Positions 1 to 5,388 of a stretch of DNA of 5,430 bases are shown one piece after another. The notes under the pieces are model-generated. The model had not been told where the DNA came from, did no database searches, and saw only the letters and a list, made by a program, of their open reading frames with translations. The stretch is from Caryophanales bacterium UBA6380 (lineage in GTDB: Bacteria; Bacillota_I; Bacilli_A; RFN20; CAG-826), in assembly GCA_002438785.1 (NCBI GenBank), contig DJQS01000016.1, positions 1-5,430 on the forward strand, written 5' to 3'. A program made the translations under genes and the position numbers. Positions within the stretch are counted from its first letter, which is position 1; each line of letters starts with the position of its first letter.

Positions 1-35
1 TAGTTTAAGAATTTACGATTTTTTTACTGAATTAT

Positions 36-935
36 TTAAATACTTAAAGATGAAAAGTCATAAGAAAATAAAGCATTATTAATTTCATATATATCATAAT
101 TATTATGATTTACAAAATATAATACGATTAAATCAAATAAATTTGCTTTATTTATTAAATATGATGAAGAAGCAAGGAGTTCTTTTAATTTATTCTCTGT
201 TAACTTTAAACTAATACCTAAAGAAAAAACAACATTTTTACTAGGTTTATATGTTTCATCTTCTAATATTTTACTTACAAGGCTCTTTTTTAAGTTTGCA
301 TTAAAGGCTAGTTCATCAATACTAATTCCGCTTTCTTTATAAAATTTATTAATTAATTTGTAAAAAGATTCATTAACTTCGACACTCTCTTTTTCATTCA
401 TATTAAAATTACTAGTTATAAAATTAGTTAACGAATTATGAAAATCATCGGAAATAGTATTTGGCAAATTTTTATACATTATAATATAAACATCTAAATC
501 TAAGTCATTCTTTTTTAAAAACTCACAGATTGTTTTAATAGCAATTTCATAGCATTCACTTAAGGGCCAATTAAATTCTCCGCCAAGTAAAGGAAAGGCG
601 ATTGAATTAAATTTATTATTTAATGCTATTTGTAAGCATTTTAAATAAACTTGTTTTAATAAATATGGTTCTCTATGTTTCCCATTTATATAAATAGGTG
701 CTACAGCATGAATTATCATTTTTGTATTTTTAATATTAAAACTAGGAGTAATTACTGCATTTCCTACATCACAATGACCTATATTTTTACAAGCCAAAGT
801 CATTTCTTTATCCCCAGCATTATGAAAAATAGCTCTAGAAACTCCTTCAACCATTTTTAAATTAACATTAGCGGCGTTTACAATGGCATCAACATTTGCT
901 GAAACTAAATCACCTTTTAAAATATGTAATGGCAT
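36..935 (-). CDS. Macro domain protein with C-terminal XRE-like helix-turn-helix
   Basis: This 299-residue protein has two parts. Residues 1-160 form a macro domain, a fold that binds ADP-ribose and related ligands. It shows the early Asp of GDL (D9, the usual adenine-binding position), VDAIVNAAN (15-23), and the strand IIHAV (74-78). Residues about 186-299 resemble an XRE-like helix-turn-helix, with ISIDELA (204-210), a recognition helix near 216-225, and the YKPS turn at 229-232. I recall this two-domain arrangement from other Firmicutes proteins. Its cellular role is unsettled; ADP-ribose metabolism or ligand-sensing regulation are both possible. The two glycine-rich phosphate loops are altered: MVEGVSRAI at 28-36 replaces a GGGV/GSGT-type loop, and LGGEFNWP at 117-124 replaces the usual SG-[IV]-[YF]-G-[YF]-P. 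Catalysis therefore cannot be assumed. The start is supported by GGAGG 7 nt upstream. The gene is monocistronic here and divergent from the DegV-family gene. Confidence 0.88.
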   Translation of the reverse strand: MPLHILKGDLVSANVDAIVNAANVNLKMVEGVSRAIFHNAGDKEMTLACKNIGHCDVGNAVITPSFNIKNTKMIIHAVAPIYINGKHREPYLLKQVYLKCLQIALNNKFNSIAFPLLGGEFNWPLSECYEIAIKTICEFLKKNDLDLDVYIIMYKNLPNTISDDFHNSLTNFITSNFNMNEKESVEVNESFYKLINKFYKESGISIDELAFNANLKKSLVSKILEDETYKPSKNVVFSLGISLKLTENKLKELLASSSYLINKANLFDLIVLYFVNHNNYDIYEINNALFSYDFSSLSI

Positions 936-942
936 AATCTAA

Positions 943-947
943 CCTCC
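943..947 (-). promoter_or_regulatory. Ribosome binding site of the macro-HTH gene
   Basis: On the minus strand the bases read GGAGG, 7 nt before the ATG at 935-933. This is a strong, well-spaced Shine-Dalgarno site and fixes the start codon. Confidence 0.85.
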
Positions 948-956
948 GTATATGTA

Positions 957-965
957 ATTTTATCA
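957..965 (-). promoter_or_regulatory. Candidate extended -10 promoter of the macro-HTH gene
   Basis: The minus strand reads TGATAAAAT, an extended -10 element (TG, one base, then TAAAAT, 5/6 match to TATAAT). Transcription would start near 950, giving a leader of about 15 nt that contains the GGAGG site. No good -35 element is seen at 16-18 nt, as is usual for extended -10 promoters. A small inverted repeat, ATCAA-AA-TTGAT, at 962-973 overlaps its upstream edge and could be an operator, but in such AT-rich DNA it may be chance. Confidence 0.45.
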
Positions 966-1079
966 AAATTGATTAATTAGTTTCTACTCATAAATTAAAA
1001 ATATTAAAAATGAATTAACCTAGTATTGACTTATTTTATATTAGTCTTAAATACAAAAATGCTAGTAATTAATACCACC

Positions 1080-1109
1080 TTTACAATTTTTATTAAACTA
1101 AATTAAAAT
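1080..1109 (+). promoter_or_regulatory. Candidate promoter of the DegV-family gene
   Basis: TTTACA at 1080-1085 (5/6 match to the -35 consensus) lies 18 nt before TAAAAT at 1104-1109 (5/6 match to the -10). The predicted start near 1116 would give a leader of only about 9 nt beginning at or inside the AGGAG site. An alternative is TTGACT at 1026-1031, but its only nearby -10 candidates are poor (TTAAAT after 15 nt). The choice between them is not settled by sequence alone. Confidence 0.4.
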
Positions 1110-1114
1110 ATTTT

Positions 1115-1119
1115 AGGAG
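1115..1119 (+). promoter_or_regulatory. Ribosome binding site of the DegV-family gene
   Basis: AGGAG lies 5 nt before the ATG at 1125, a normal Shine-Dalgarno arrangement that supports this start. Confidence 0.8.
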
Positions 1120-1124
1120 AAATT

Positions 1125-1991
1125 ATGAATATTTGTGTAGTTACAGATGACAATTCAGGCTTTACATCGAGCGAAGCCAAGGATTTAGGAATATATTTAA
1201 TTAGAATGCCTATTATAATTAATGGTGAGGTTTATTTTGAAAATCAAAATTTGAGTGAAAATGAATTTTATGAGAAGTTAAACGAAAATTGTGACATTAA
1301 AACTTCTCAGCCTTCTCCTGGTGATGTTTTAAAAACATGGGACGAATTATTACAAAGATATGATCAAATAATTCATATTAATATGAGTAGCGGATTAAGC
1401 GAAGCATGTCATAGTGCTTTTATGCTTGCAGAAGAGTATAAAAATAAAGTATTTGTTGTAGATAATCATCGAATAAGTGTTACTTTAAAACAGGCTGTCT
1501 ATGATGCGTTAACCCTTATTAAAAAGGGATATGATGGCGAAAAAATTAAAAATGTTTTAGAAGATGAAAAATCTAATTCAATAATTTATATAATGGTTGA
1601 TACATTAAAATATTTAAAAAAAGGCGGTAGAATTACTCCAGCTGGTGCTGCACTTGGCGCGACATTACATATAAAACCTGTTTTAGCCATTACTGGTGGA
1701 AAATTAGATGCTTATGCTAAATGTATTGGGGTAAAAAAAGCTAAAAAGATTATGTTAGAAGCAGGTAAAGAAGCCCTAAACGATAAATTTAAAGATATTC
1801 CAGTAGATGATTTAAGTTTTGCTGTAGCTTATACATATAATAAAGATGAGGCATTAATTTGGGCTGAGGAAATTTCCAAAGAATTCAATATCAATATTAA
1901 TGATATTTTAATTGATCCATTGTCTTTATCTGTCGCGACTCATATAGGTCCAGGCGCCTTAGCAATTGCTATTTCCAAAAAAATAAAATAA
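1125..1991 (+). CDS. DegV family protein (FakB-type fatty-acid-binding protein)
   Basis: The 288-residue product matches the DegV family in length and motifs. Members such as staphylococcal FakB bind a fatty acid and present it to the kinase FakA, feeding exogenous or recycled acyl chains into phospholipid synthesis in the cytoplasm. Visible hallmarks are the N-terminal VVTDDNSGF (5-13), TSQPSPGD (60-67), MSSGLS (87-92), VVD (111-113), LKKGGRI (164-170), IKPVL (183-187) and HIGPGALA (273-280). T60/S61, the 88-89 serines, R169 and H273 fall where FakB proteins hold the fatty-acid carboxylate. DNSGF replaces the more common DS(T/S) opening. No fakA partner is in the window. The gene appears monocistronic, with its own ribosome site and a hairpin terminator directly at its stop. 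The family call is firm; the lipid specificity is unknown. Confidence 0.93.
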   Translation: MNICVVTDDNSGFTSSEAKDLGIYLIRMPIIINGEVYFENQNLSENEFYEKLNENCDIKTSQPSPGDVLKTWDELLQRYDQIIHINMSSGLSEACHSAFMLAEEYKNKVFVVDNHRISVTLKQAVYDALTLIKKGYDGEKIKNVLEDEKSNSIIYIMVDTLKYLKKGGRITPAGAALGATLHIKPVLAITGGKLDAYAKCIGVKKAKKIMLEAGKEALNDKFKDIPVDDLSFAVAYTYNKDEALIWAEEISKEFNININDILIDPLSLSVATHIGPGALAIAISKKIK

Positions 1992-2013
1992 GGTTTTTAT
2001 TCAAAAAAACCTT
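1990..2013. terminator. Bidirectional Rho-independent terminator between convergent genes
   Basis: AAGGTTTTT (1990-1998) and AAAAACCTT (2005-2013) form a perfect 9-bp stem with a 6-nt loop, starting within the DegV-family stop codon. On the minus strand the hairpin is followed by a T-rich run (ATTTTATTTTTTT), so it should terminate the HAD phosphatase gene well. On the plus strand the tail is only moderately T-rich, so termination of the DegV-family gene may be weaker. Confidence 0.75.
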
Positions 2014-2033
2014 CTAAATTCATATATTTTCTA

Positions 2034-2831
2034 TTATTTATAATTTAAAATATTTTCTATAGCGTAACTAATTCCATTTTCATTTACACTTTTAGTGATA
2101 TATTTTGCAACACTTTTGATATCTTCTGTTGCATTATCCATTGCTATGCCACAAAAATTTTTAATCATTAAATAATCGTTTCCTGCATCACCAAAAGTAT
2201 AAGTATCATCTTTATTTATTTTTAAATAAGATATAAGTTCATTAACTCCTAAACTTTTATCAACATTTTTATTTACTATTTCAATAAATAATGGGCTACT
2301 TCTGACAACGTGATAATTCTTTTTTATATCATCTGGTAATACAATCTTTTCACTTTCTTCTTTACTACTTGCTATCATTATTTTAAAAATAGCATCATTA
2401 TCATTTAATGGAAATTTTTTTAAATTTCTTGCCTTTATATTGTTAGAAAACTTTTCATTAATAATCCATTTTGTATATTCAAAATAACCTAATGAATTTC
2501 CAACATAACAATAAATACTTGCTTTATCATGCTTTAATAAATTATGAAATTTTTCTCTAATTTCAAAAAATGCTTCTTTATTTATTGGTGTTTCATAAAG
2601 TATTCTACCTTCTGCATCATATAAACCAGCTCCATTTGCTACAATAGCAAACTTCAAACCATCATTTAATTTATCAAGGTACTTTTTAATTCCTGAAAAA
2701 TTTCTACCACTAGCAATAGCTATTGCATCCCCACGTTCTAATATCAAATTTAAGGTATTAATAGTTTTTTTCTTCATCCTTTGGCTAATACCAACCAAAG
2801 TTCCATCTACATCAAATACAAATAATTTCAT
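2034..2831 (-). CDS. Cof-type HAD-IIB family hydrolase (phosphatase)
   Basis: This 265-residue protein is a haloacid dehalogenase-superfamily phosphatase of the Cof (HAD-IIB, C2-cap) type. These soluble cytoplasmic enzymes dephosphorylate small metabolites such as sugar phosphates, FMN or pyridoxal phosphate with Mg2+. All four motifs are present: motif I FDVDGTL (6-12; D7 nucleophile and D9 acid/base), motif II ASGR (40-43, S41), the motif III lysine (K192 in VDKSLGV) and motif IV FGDAGND (213-219, Mg2+ ligands D215 and D219). The cap lies between roughly residues 80 and 180. The GIAMDNATEDIKSVAKYIT segment near the end is typical of the family. The start cannot move inward without losing motif I. 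Its Shine-Dalgarno-like GAGG sits only 2 nt from the ATG, unusually close. It is transcribed alone, divergent from the YolD-like gene. The substrate cannot be predicted. Confidence 0.94.
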   Translation of the reverse strand: MKLFVFDVDGTLVGISQRMKKKTINTLNLILERGDAIAIASGRNFSGIKKYLDKLNDGLKFAIVANGAGLYDAEGRILYETPINKEAFFEIREKFHNLLKHDKASIYCYVGNSLGYFEYTKWIINEKFSNNIKARNLKKFPLNDNDAIFKIMIASSKEESEKIVLPDDIKKNYHVVRSSPLFIEIVNKNVDKSLGVNELISYLKINKDDTYTFGDAGNDYLMIKNFCGIAMDNATEDIKSVAKYITKSVNENGISYAIENILNYK

Positions 2832-2840
2832 AACCTCAAT

Positions 2841-2846
2841 ATTTTA
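2841..2846 (-). promoter_or_regulatory. Possible -10 element of the HAD phosphatase gene
   Basis: The minus strand reads TAAAAT (5/6 match to TATAAT) 9 nt before the ATG, which would give an mRNA leader of only about 3 nt. The -35 region is poor (TATTCA at a 17-nt spacing). An overlapping TATTAA at 2844-2849 is an alternative. Either choice implies an almost leaderless transcript, consistent with the badly spaced GAGG. Confidence 0.3.
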
Positions 2847-2867
2847 ATACAAAAAAATAATATTGAA

Positions 2868-2888
2868 TAAAAGTAAATTAAACTTTTA
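2868..2888. promoter_or_regulatory. Inverted repeat, candidate operator between divergent genes
   Basis: TAAAAGT (2868-2874) and ACTTTTA (2882-2888) are perfect 7-bp inverted arms separated by 7 nt. The right arm overlaps the putative -35 (TTTACA, 2885-2890) of the YolD-like gene, so a dimeric repressor bound here could block that promoter and perhaps the divergent HAD promoter. The low complexity of the DNA means chance occurrence is possible. Confidence 0.35.
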
Positions 2889-2911
2889 CAATTTTATACA
2901 TTTTATATAAT
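2885..2911 (+). promoter_or_regulatory. Candidate promoter of the YolD-like unit, predicting a leaderless mRNA
   Basis: A perfect TATAAT at 2906-2911 ends exactly 6 nt before the ATG at 2918, so the expected transcription start is the A of the start codon. TTTACA at 2885-2890 (5/6 match to the -35) is 15 nt upstream, a rather short spacer. No Shine-Dalgarno sequence occurs before this ATG, which fits leaderless translation. Confidence 0.55.
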
Positions 2912-2917
2912 TATTAT

Positions 2918-3253
2918 ATGACTACAAATAGAGGAATGAAAAAATACTTGCCTTTTGCTAGCTTAACTGAGCAAGCTAAATATTTAAAAGAAATGATTAA
3001 TGAAAGAAACAAAGTGCCTAAACCACAAATATCAAACGAACAAGCAAATAAGATAAATAATATTTTATTAAATTATCATAACCAAGATGTAAACATTAAA
3101 TTATATATTGATGGCACAATTTATTTTTATGAGGGAACTATAACAAAAATTGATAAAAAAAATAAAATTATAATCATTCATGATTACAATTTATCTTTTT
3201 CAAATATAATAGATATAATAGATGTAAGCAATACTTTTAATGATATCTGCTAA
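2918..3253 (+). CDS. YolD-like family protein
   Basis: The 111-residue product has the YolD-like pattern: RGMKKYLPFASLTEQ at 5-19, a basic helix ending in KPQIS (35-39), a second helix with INNIL..Y (46-53), and a beta-rich C-terminal half with GTIYFYEGTITKID (66-79) and FSNIIDI (94-100). The biochemical function is not established to my knowledge. In Firmicutes and their plasmids or phages, yolD-like genes often sit beside Y-family (UmuC/DinB-like) translesion polymerase genes. No polymerase is present here; the partner is a membrane protein 12 nt downstream. The start is chosen because the conserved RGM segment begins at residue 5. There is no Shine-Dalgarno site, but TATAAT lies 6 nt upstream, so the mRNA is probably leaderless. 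The C-terminal tail beyond the family core is short and ends in cysteine. Confidence 0.85.
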   Translation: MTTNRGMKKYLPFASLTEQAKYLKEMINERNKVPKPQISNEQANKINNILLNYHNQDVNIKLYIDGTIYFYEGTITKIDKKNKIIIIHDYNLSFSNIIDIIDVSNTFNDIC

Positions 3254-3259
3254 GGAGGT
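3252..3259 (+). promoter_or_regulatory. Strong ribosome binding site for the membrane-protein gene
   Basis: AAGGAGGT overlaps the TAA stop of the YolD-like gene and lies 6 nt before the ATG at 3266. This near-perfect site, with 12 nt between the two genes, supports co-transcription and probable translational coupling. Confidence 0.88.
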
Positions 3260-3265
3260 AAAACT

Positions 3266-4012
3266 ATGATAAATGTTACAAAATTAAGTAGGATAATTAA
3301 AGCTATTCAAGGTTTATTATTTGTTATTTTAGGTATTATATTTTGCATTTTTTTTAACAATAAAAATCTTCACTCCGCAATTGGTTATTGTGTTGCAACT
3401 GTTGTTTTGATTTATGGAGTTTTAACTATTGCTTTTTCTTATTTGTTTCAAAGAGGAATTGCCTCTACTGATACAATTAGCGGAGTTATCATGTCTTCAC
3501 TATCTATATTTATTTATGCACGCCCTGATATTGTAACTCAATTTCTACCATTATTTTTTTCAACCTTATTAATAATTTATTCCATTCTTTTTTTAATAGA
3601 AATAATAATTTATTCACTTAATAAGAAATTAGTAAAAAGAGTTATTAAAATTATAATTTATATTATTATGGCATTATTCACACTTTCTTCAGGTATTTCA
3701 ATATTGATTTTTAGCATCCAAAAAGGAAATTCATTAAGTGATGCTTTAGTTCTAGTAATTGGAGTAATTATAATCATTATAGGCTTATTATTAACAATAT
3801 TCGCCTTAATTTCTCCTAAACAGCCAGTGCTAGTAACTAATTCATCTGTTGTAAATGGAGAAAAATTAGAACAAATTAATCTACCTCAAAATGTTGAAAA
3901 CCATGCAAAATCGATGAAAAATTCTAAAAATAAAAAATCTTCCTCCAAATCTAATATAGATAAAAAGGAAGATAATATTAAACAAATTGATAATAAATCA
4001 CTTAACGATTGA
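3266..4012 (+). CDS. Six-helix integral membrane protein, DUF308/HdeD-like
   Basis: The 248-residue product has six hydrophobic segments, at about 10-30, 37-61, 70-85, 93-118, 125-151 and 159-182. The short paired helices with repeated Gly positions (GLLFVILGII, then IYGVLTIAF; GVIIIIIGLL near 166-175) resemble the DUF308/HdeD family. HdeD itself is linked to acid resistance in enteric bacteria, but no mechanism or equivalent role can be claimed here. Residues about 183-248 form a hydrophilic tail rich in Lys, Ser and Asn (SKNKKSSSKS near 220-229), probably cytoplasmic and disordered. The gene follows the YolD-like gene in one unit with a strong ribosome site. It ends in TGA, the only TGA stop in the window, and its last 11 bp overlap the convergent ThyX-like gene. 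The tail codons also contain the predicted terminator of that opposite-strand unit. The membrane call is firm; the family call is moderate. Confidence 0.8.
   Translation: MINVTKLSRIIKAIQGLLFVILGIIFCIFFNNKNLHSAIGYCVATVVLIYGVLTIAFSYLFQRGIASTDTISGVIMSSLSIFIYARPDIVTQFLPLFFSTLLIIYSILFLIEIIIYSLNKKLVKRVIKIIIYIIMALFTLSSGISILIFSIQKGNSLSDALVLVIGVIIIIIGLLLTIFALISPKQPVLVTNSSVVNGEKLEQINLPQNVENHAKSMKNSKNKKSSSKSNIDKKEDNIKQIDNKSLND
3925..3972 (-). terminator. Predicted terminator of the folD/ThyX-like unit, inside the opposing gene
   Basis: Read on the minus strand, TCTTCC (3972-3967) pairs with GGAAGA (3943-3938). An inner ATCTA/TAGAT stem (3961-3957 with 3953-3949) closes a 3-nt loop. One T-A and two G-T pairs extend the outer stem, leaving a small T/T internal loop. 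The right arm runs straight into TTTTTTATTTTT (3937-3926). This is a classic Rho-independent layout, starting 30 nt past the ThyX-like stop codon. It lies wholly within codons for the Lys/Ser-rich tail of the convergent membrane protein. Confidence 0.65.
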
Positions 4013-4595
4013 CACCAGTAAGTTCTTTAAAGTGTGGTAAACTATCACACCAATCACAAAAAATATGCCACTCATTTAACTTATGATATCTTCTTTGCAT
4101 ATACATTGTTTTTAATTGTTGATAATTAGTTGTCATAGATGCCCCTAAAACAAAACCACAAGGAGTAGAAGCAACAAGTTCTCTCCATTTTTTAGTTTTT
4201 AATTCTTTCTTTTCTTCAGGAATAGCAAAATATTCATTTTTTATTTCTTCGACAATTCTTAAAACTTTTTCATTAGTATCACTTACACATTGATGACTTA
4301 TATCAAATTTTAACAAACAATGCATTGTTGATTGTGAGCTAATAAAATCAAACCAATGATATCTTTGTGCTTGTTTCCACCAATATAAAGGTGCACTTAC
4401 ATCAAATTGAACTATAATTCCTTTTAAAAAGTTATCGTGCCCTTCACCACTTTTCGTACTACCTAATTTTATTGCCCTACTTAAATCTTTTTCATTAACT
4501 TCTAAACGATCCAAAACAGTCCTCATTGGATTTCCACTAGCTTTTAAAGCAAAATCTAATCCATAGACATTTGTATTTTCTATTTTAAATTCCAT
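4002..4595 (-). CDS. Divergent ThyX-like (flavin-dependent thymidylate synthase-like) protein
   Basis: By eye, GHDNFLKGIIVQFDVSAPLY (52-71) followed by WWKQAQRYHW (72-81) aligns with the ThyX segment GH..(P)FEH..F.F...AP..V.RQ..RHR, and SSQSTMH (86-92) aligns with NE.S.RY. Near the C-terminus, RRYHKLNEWHIF (168-179) resembles the ThyX R....HAQWEIR element. ThyX makes dTMP from dUMP with methylene-tetrahydrofolate and FAD/NADPH. The signature is altered: RHR reads R78-Y79-H80, and the SxRY arginine is M91. At 197 residues it is somewhat shorter than typical ThyX (about 210-250). I recall similar uncharacterised proteins in Firmicutes and their phages, with the same SSQSTMH and EWH..CDW..SLP features. 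It overlaps the end of folD by 11 bp, has a GGAGG site inside folD, and so shares its mRNA. True dTMP synthesis, another folate-dependent reaction, or a non-enzymatic role are all possible. Confidence 0.6.
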   Translation of the reverse strand: MEFKIENTNVYGLDFALKASGNPMRTVLDRLEVNEKDLSRAIKLGSTKSGEGHDNFLKGIIVQFDVSAPLYWWKQAQRYHWFDFISSQSTMHCLLKFDISHQCVSDTNEKVLRIVEEIKNEYFAIPEEKKELKTKKWRELVASTPCGFVLGASMTTNYQQLKTMYMQRRYHKLNEWHIFCDWCDSLPHFKELTGVNR

Positions 4596-5382
4596 TTTTA
4601 TATGCCTCCACTAAATTTAACAACAAAGAAAGTCTAGTTAATAACCCAACACCCTTAGGAACAGGTGATTGAAAATAAACAGGTAAGTTATTACAACAAT
4701 CTCCAACGATTTTTCCATCAACTCGGTTTATACCAACATCAAAGACAATTGCATTTTTCTTAAATAAGAATTTATCATCTAAAAAATAAGGTATTCCTAC
4801 AGCAACAATAATTAAATCTGCATTTTTTATATAATATTTTAAGTCATCCTTAGAAGTATGGGAATGAGTAATTGTAACATTCATATTTAAGGATAATAAT
4901 AATGAAGCCATTGGCTTACCAACAATATTACTACGTCCAATAACTAAAGCATTTTTGCCATCAAAATTATATTGATTATCAATTAAATAGGTAATGATTC
5001 CATTAGGTGTTGCTGGATGAAACTTAGATTCAATATTAAAACCATCAACATCTTTATTTATATTTATCCATTTTTTTATAATTTCTTCATCTAGTTGTTT
5101 AGGTAAAGGCATTTGAACAATAAACCCAGTAACACTTTTATCATTATTTAAATCATCAATAATTTTCTTAAGTTCAGCCATTGTTATATCTTTATTTAGC
5201 TTTAATAATTCACCGATCGCACCAACTTCATTTAAGTCTTTTAATTTTCCTCTAATATAAGCATTACTTGCAGCATCATCATTAATTTGAACGATTACAA
5301 GCTTAATTGGCTTATTAAATAGTTCAATTTCTCTTCTTAATTCGTCTTTTTTTCTATTTACGTATTCTAATATATTTTCCAT
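4585..5382 (-). CDS. folD: Bifunctional methylene-THF dehydrogenase / methenyl-THF cyclohydrolase FolD
   Basis: This 265-residue protein matches FolD, slightly shorter than the roughly 285 residues of the E. coli enzyme. FolD oxidises methylene-tetrahydrofolate to methenyl-tetrahydrofolate with NADP+ and hydrolyses that to 10-formyl-tetrahydrofolate, supplying one-carbon units for purines, thymidylate and initiator tRNA. The catalytic set is present: Y42 and K46 in SNAYIRGK (39-46), Q90 in VQMPLP (89-94) and D113 in DVDGF (111-115). The nucleotide-binding region shows VIGRSNIVGKPMA (147-159), THSHT (172-176), ADLIIVAVG (188-196) and FDVGINR (214-220). Two family hallmarks differ: HPATP (122-126) instead of HPCTP, and PVPKGVGLLT (240-249) instead of PVPGGVGPMT. 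It is first in a two-gene unit with the ThyX-like gene. No Shine-Dalgarno precedes the ATG, but an extended -10 lies 6 nt upstream, so a leaderless mRNA is predicted. Confidence 0.94.
   Translation of the reverse strand: MENILEYVNRKKDELRREIELFNKPIKLVIVQINDDAASNAYIRGKLKDLNEVGAIGELLKLNKDITMAELKKIIDDLNNDKSVTGFIVQMPLPKQLDEEIIKKWININKDVDGFNIESKFHPATPNGIITYLIDNQYNFDGKNALVIGRSNIVGKPMASLLLSLNMNVTITHSHTSKDDLKYYIKNADLIIVAVGIPYFLDDKFLFKKNAIVFDVGINRVDGKIVGDCCNNLPVYFQSPVPKGVGLLTRLSLLLNLVEAYKNGI
4605..4609 (-). promoter_or_regulatory. Ribosome binding site of the ThyX-like gene, inside folD
   Basis: The minus strand reads GGAGG 9 nt before the ATG at 4595-4593, within the last codons of folD. With the 11-bp overlap, this supports translation of the ThyX-like gene from the folD mRNA, probably coupled to folD. 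Confidence 0.8.
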
Positions 5383-5388
5383 GGAAAT

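Noticed and set aside
1..35. A terminator after the macro-HTH gene
   Set aside because: There is a T-run on the plus strand but no convincing stem next to it; the region is too short and low-complexity to call.
675..860. A 61-codon open frame on the plus strand
   Set aside because: It lies wholly antisense to the well-supported macro domain, has no ribosome site, and its composition looks like a reading-frame shadow.
1026..1054. TTGACT as the -35 of the DegV-family promoter
   Set aside because: It is a good -35, but the matching -10 candidates are weak or at 15-nt spacing. TTTACA/TAAAAT nearer the gene scores better, so this is kept only as an alternative.
936..1124. A riboswitch, T-box or small RNA in the 189-bp divergent gap
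   Set aside because: No T-box core, no GC-containing stable stems and no attenuator hairpin are visible; both flanking genes are better explained by short leaders.
4010..4012. Possible use of TGA as tryptophan (genetic code 4)
   Set aside because: All tryptophans in the seven proteins are encoded by TGG, none needs TGA, and reading through this TGA adds only three residues before TAA. Standard code is simpler.
4032..4050. Hairpin GTGTG/CACAC just after the membrane-protein stop, considered as its terminator
   Set aside because: The sequence after it on the plus strand is A-rich, not T-rich, and it falls in conserved-looking codons of the ThyX-like protein.
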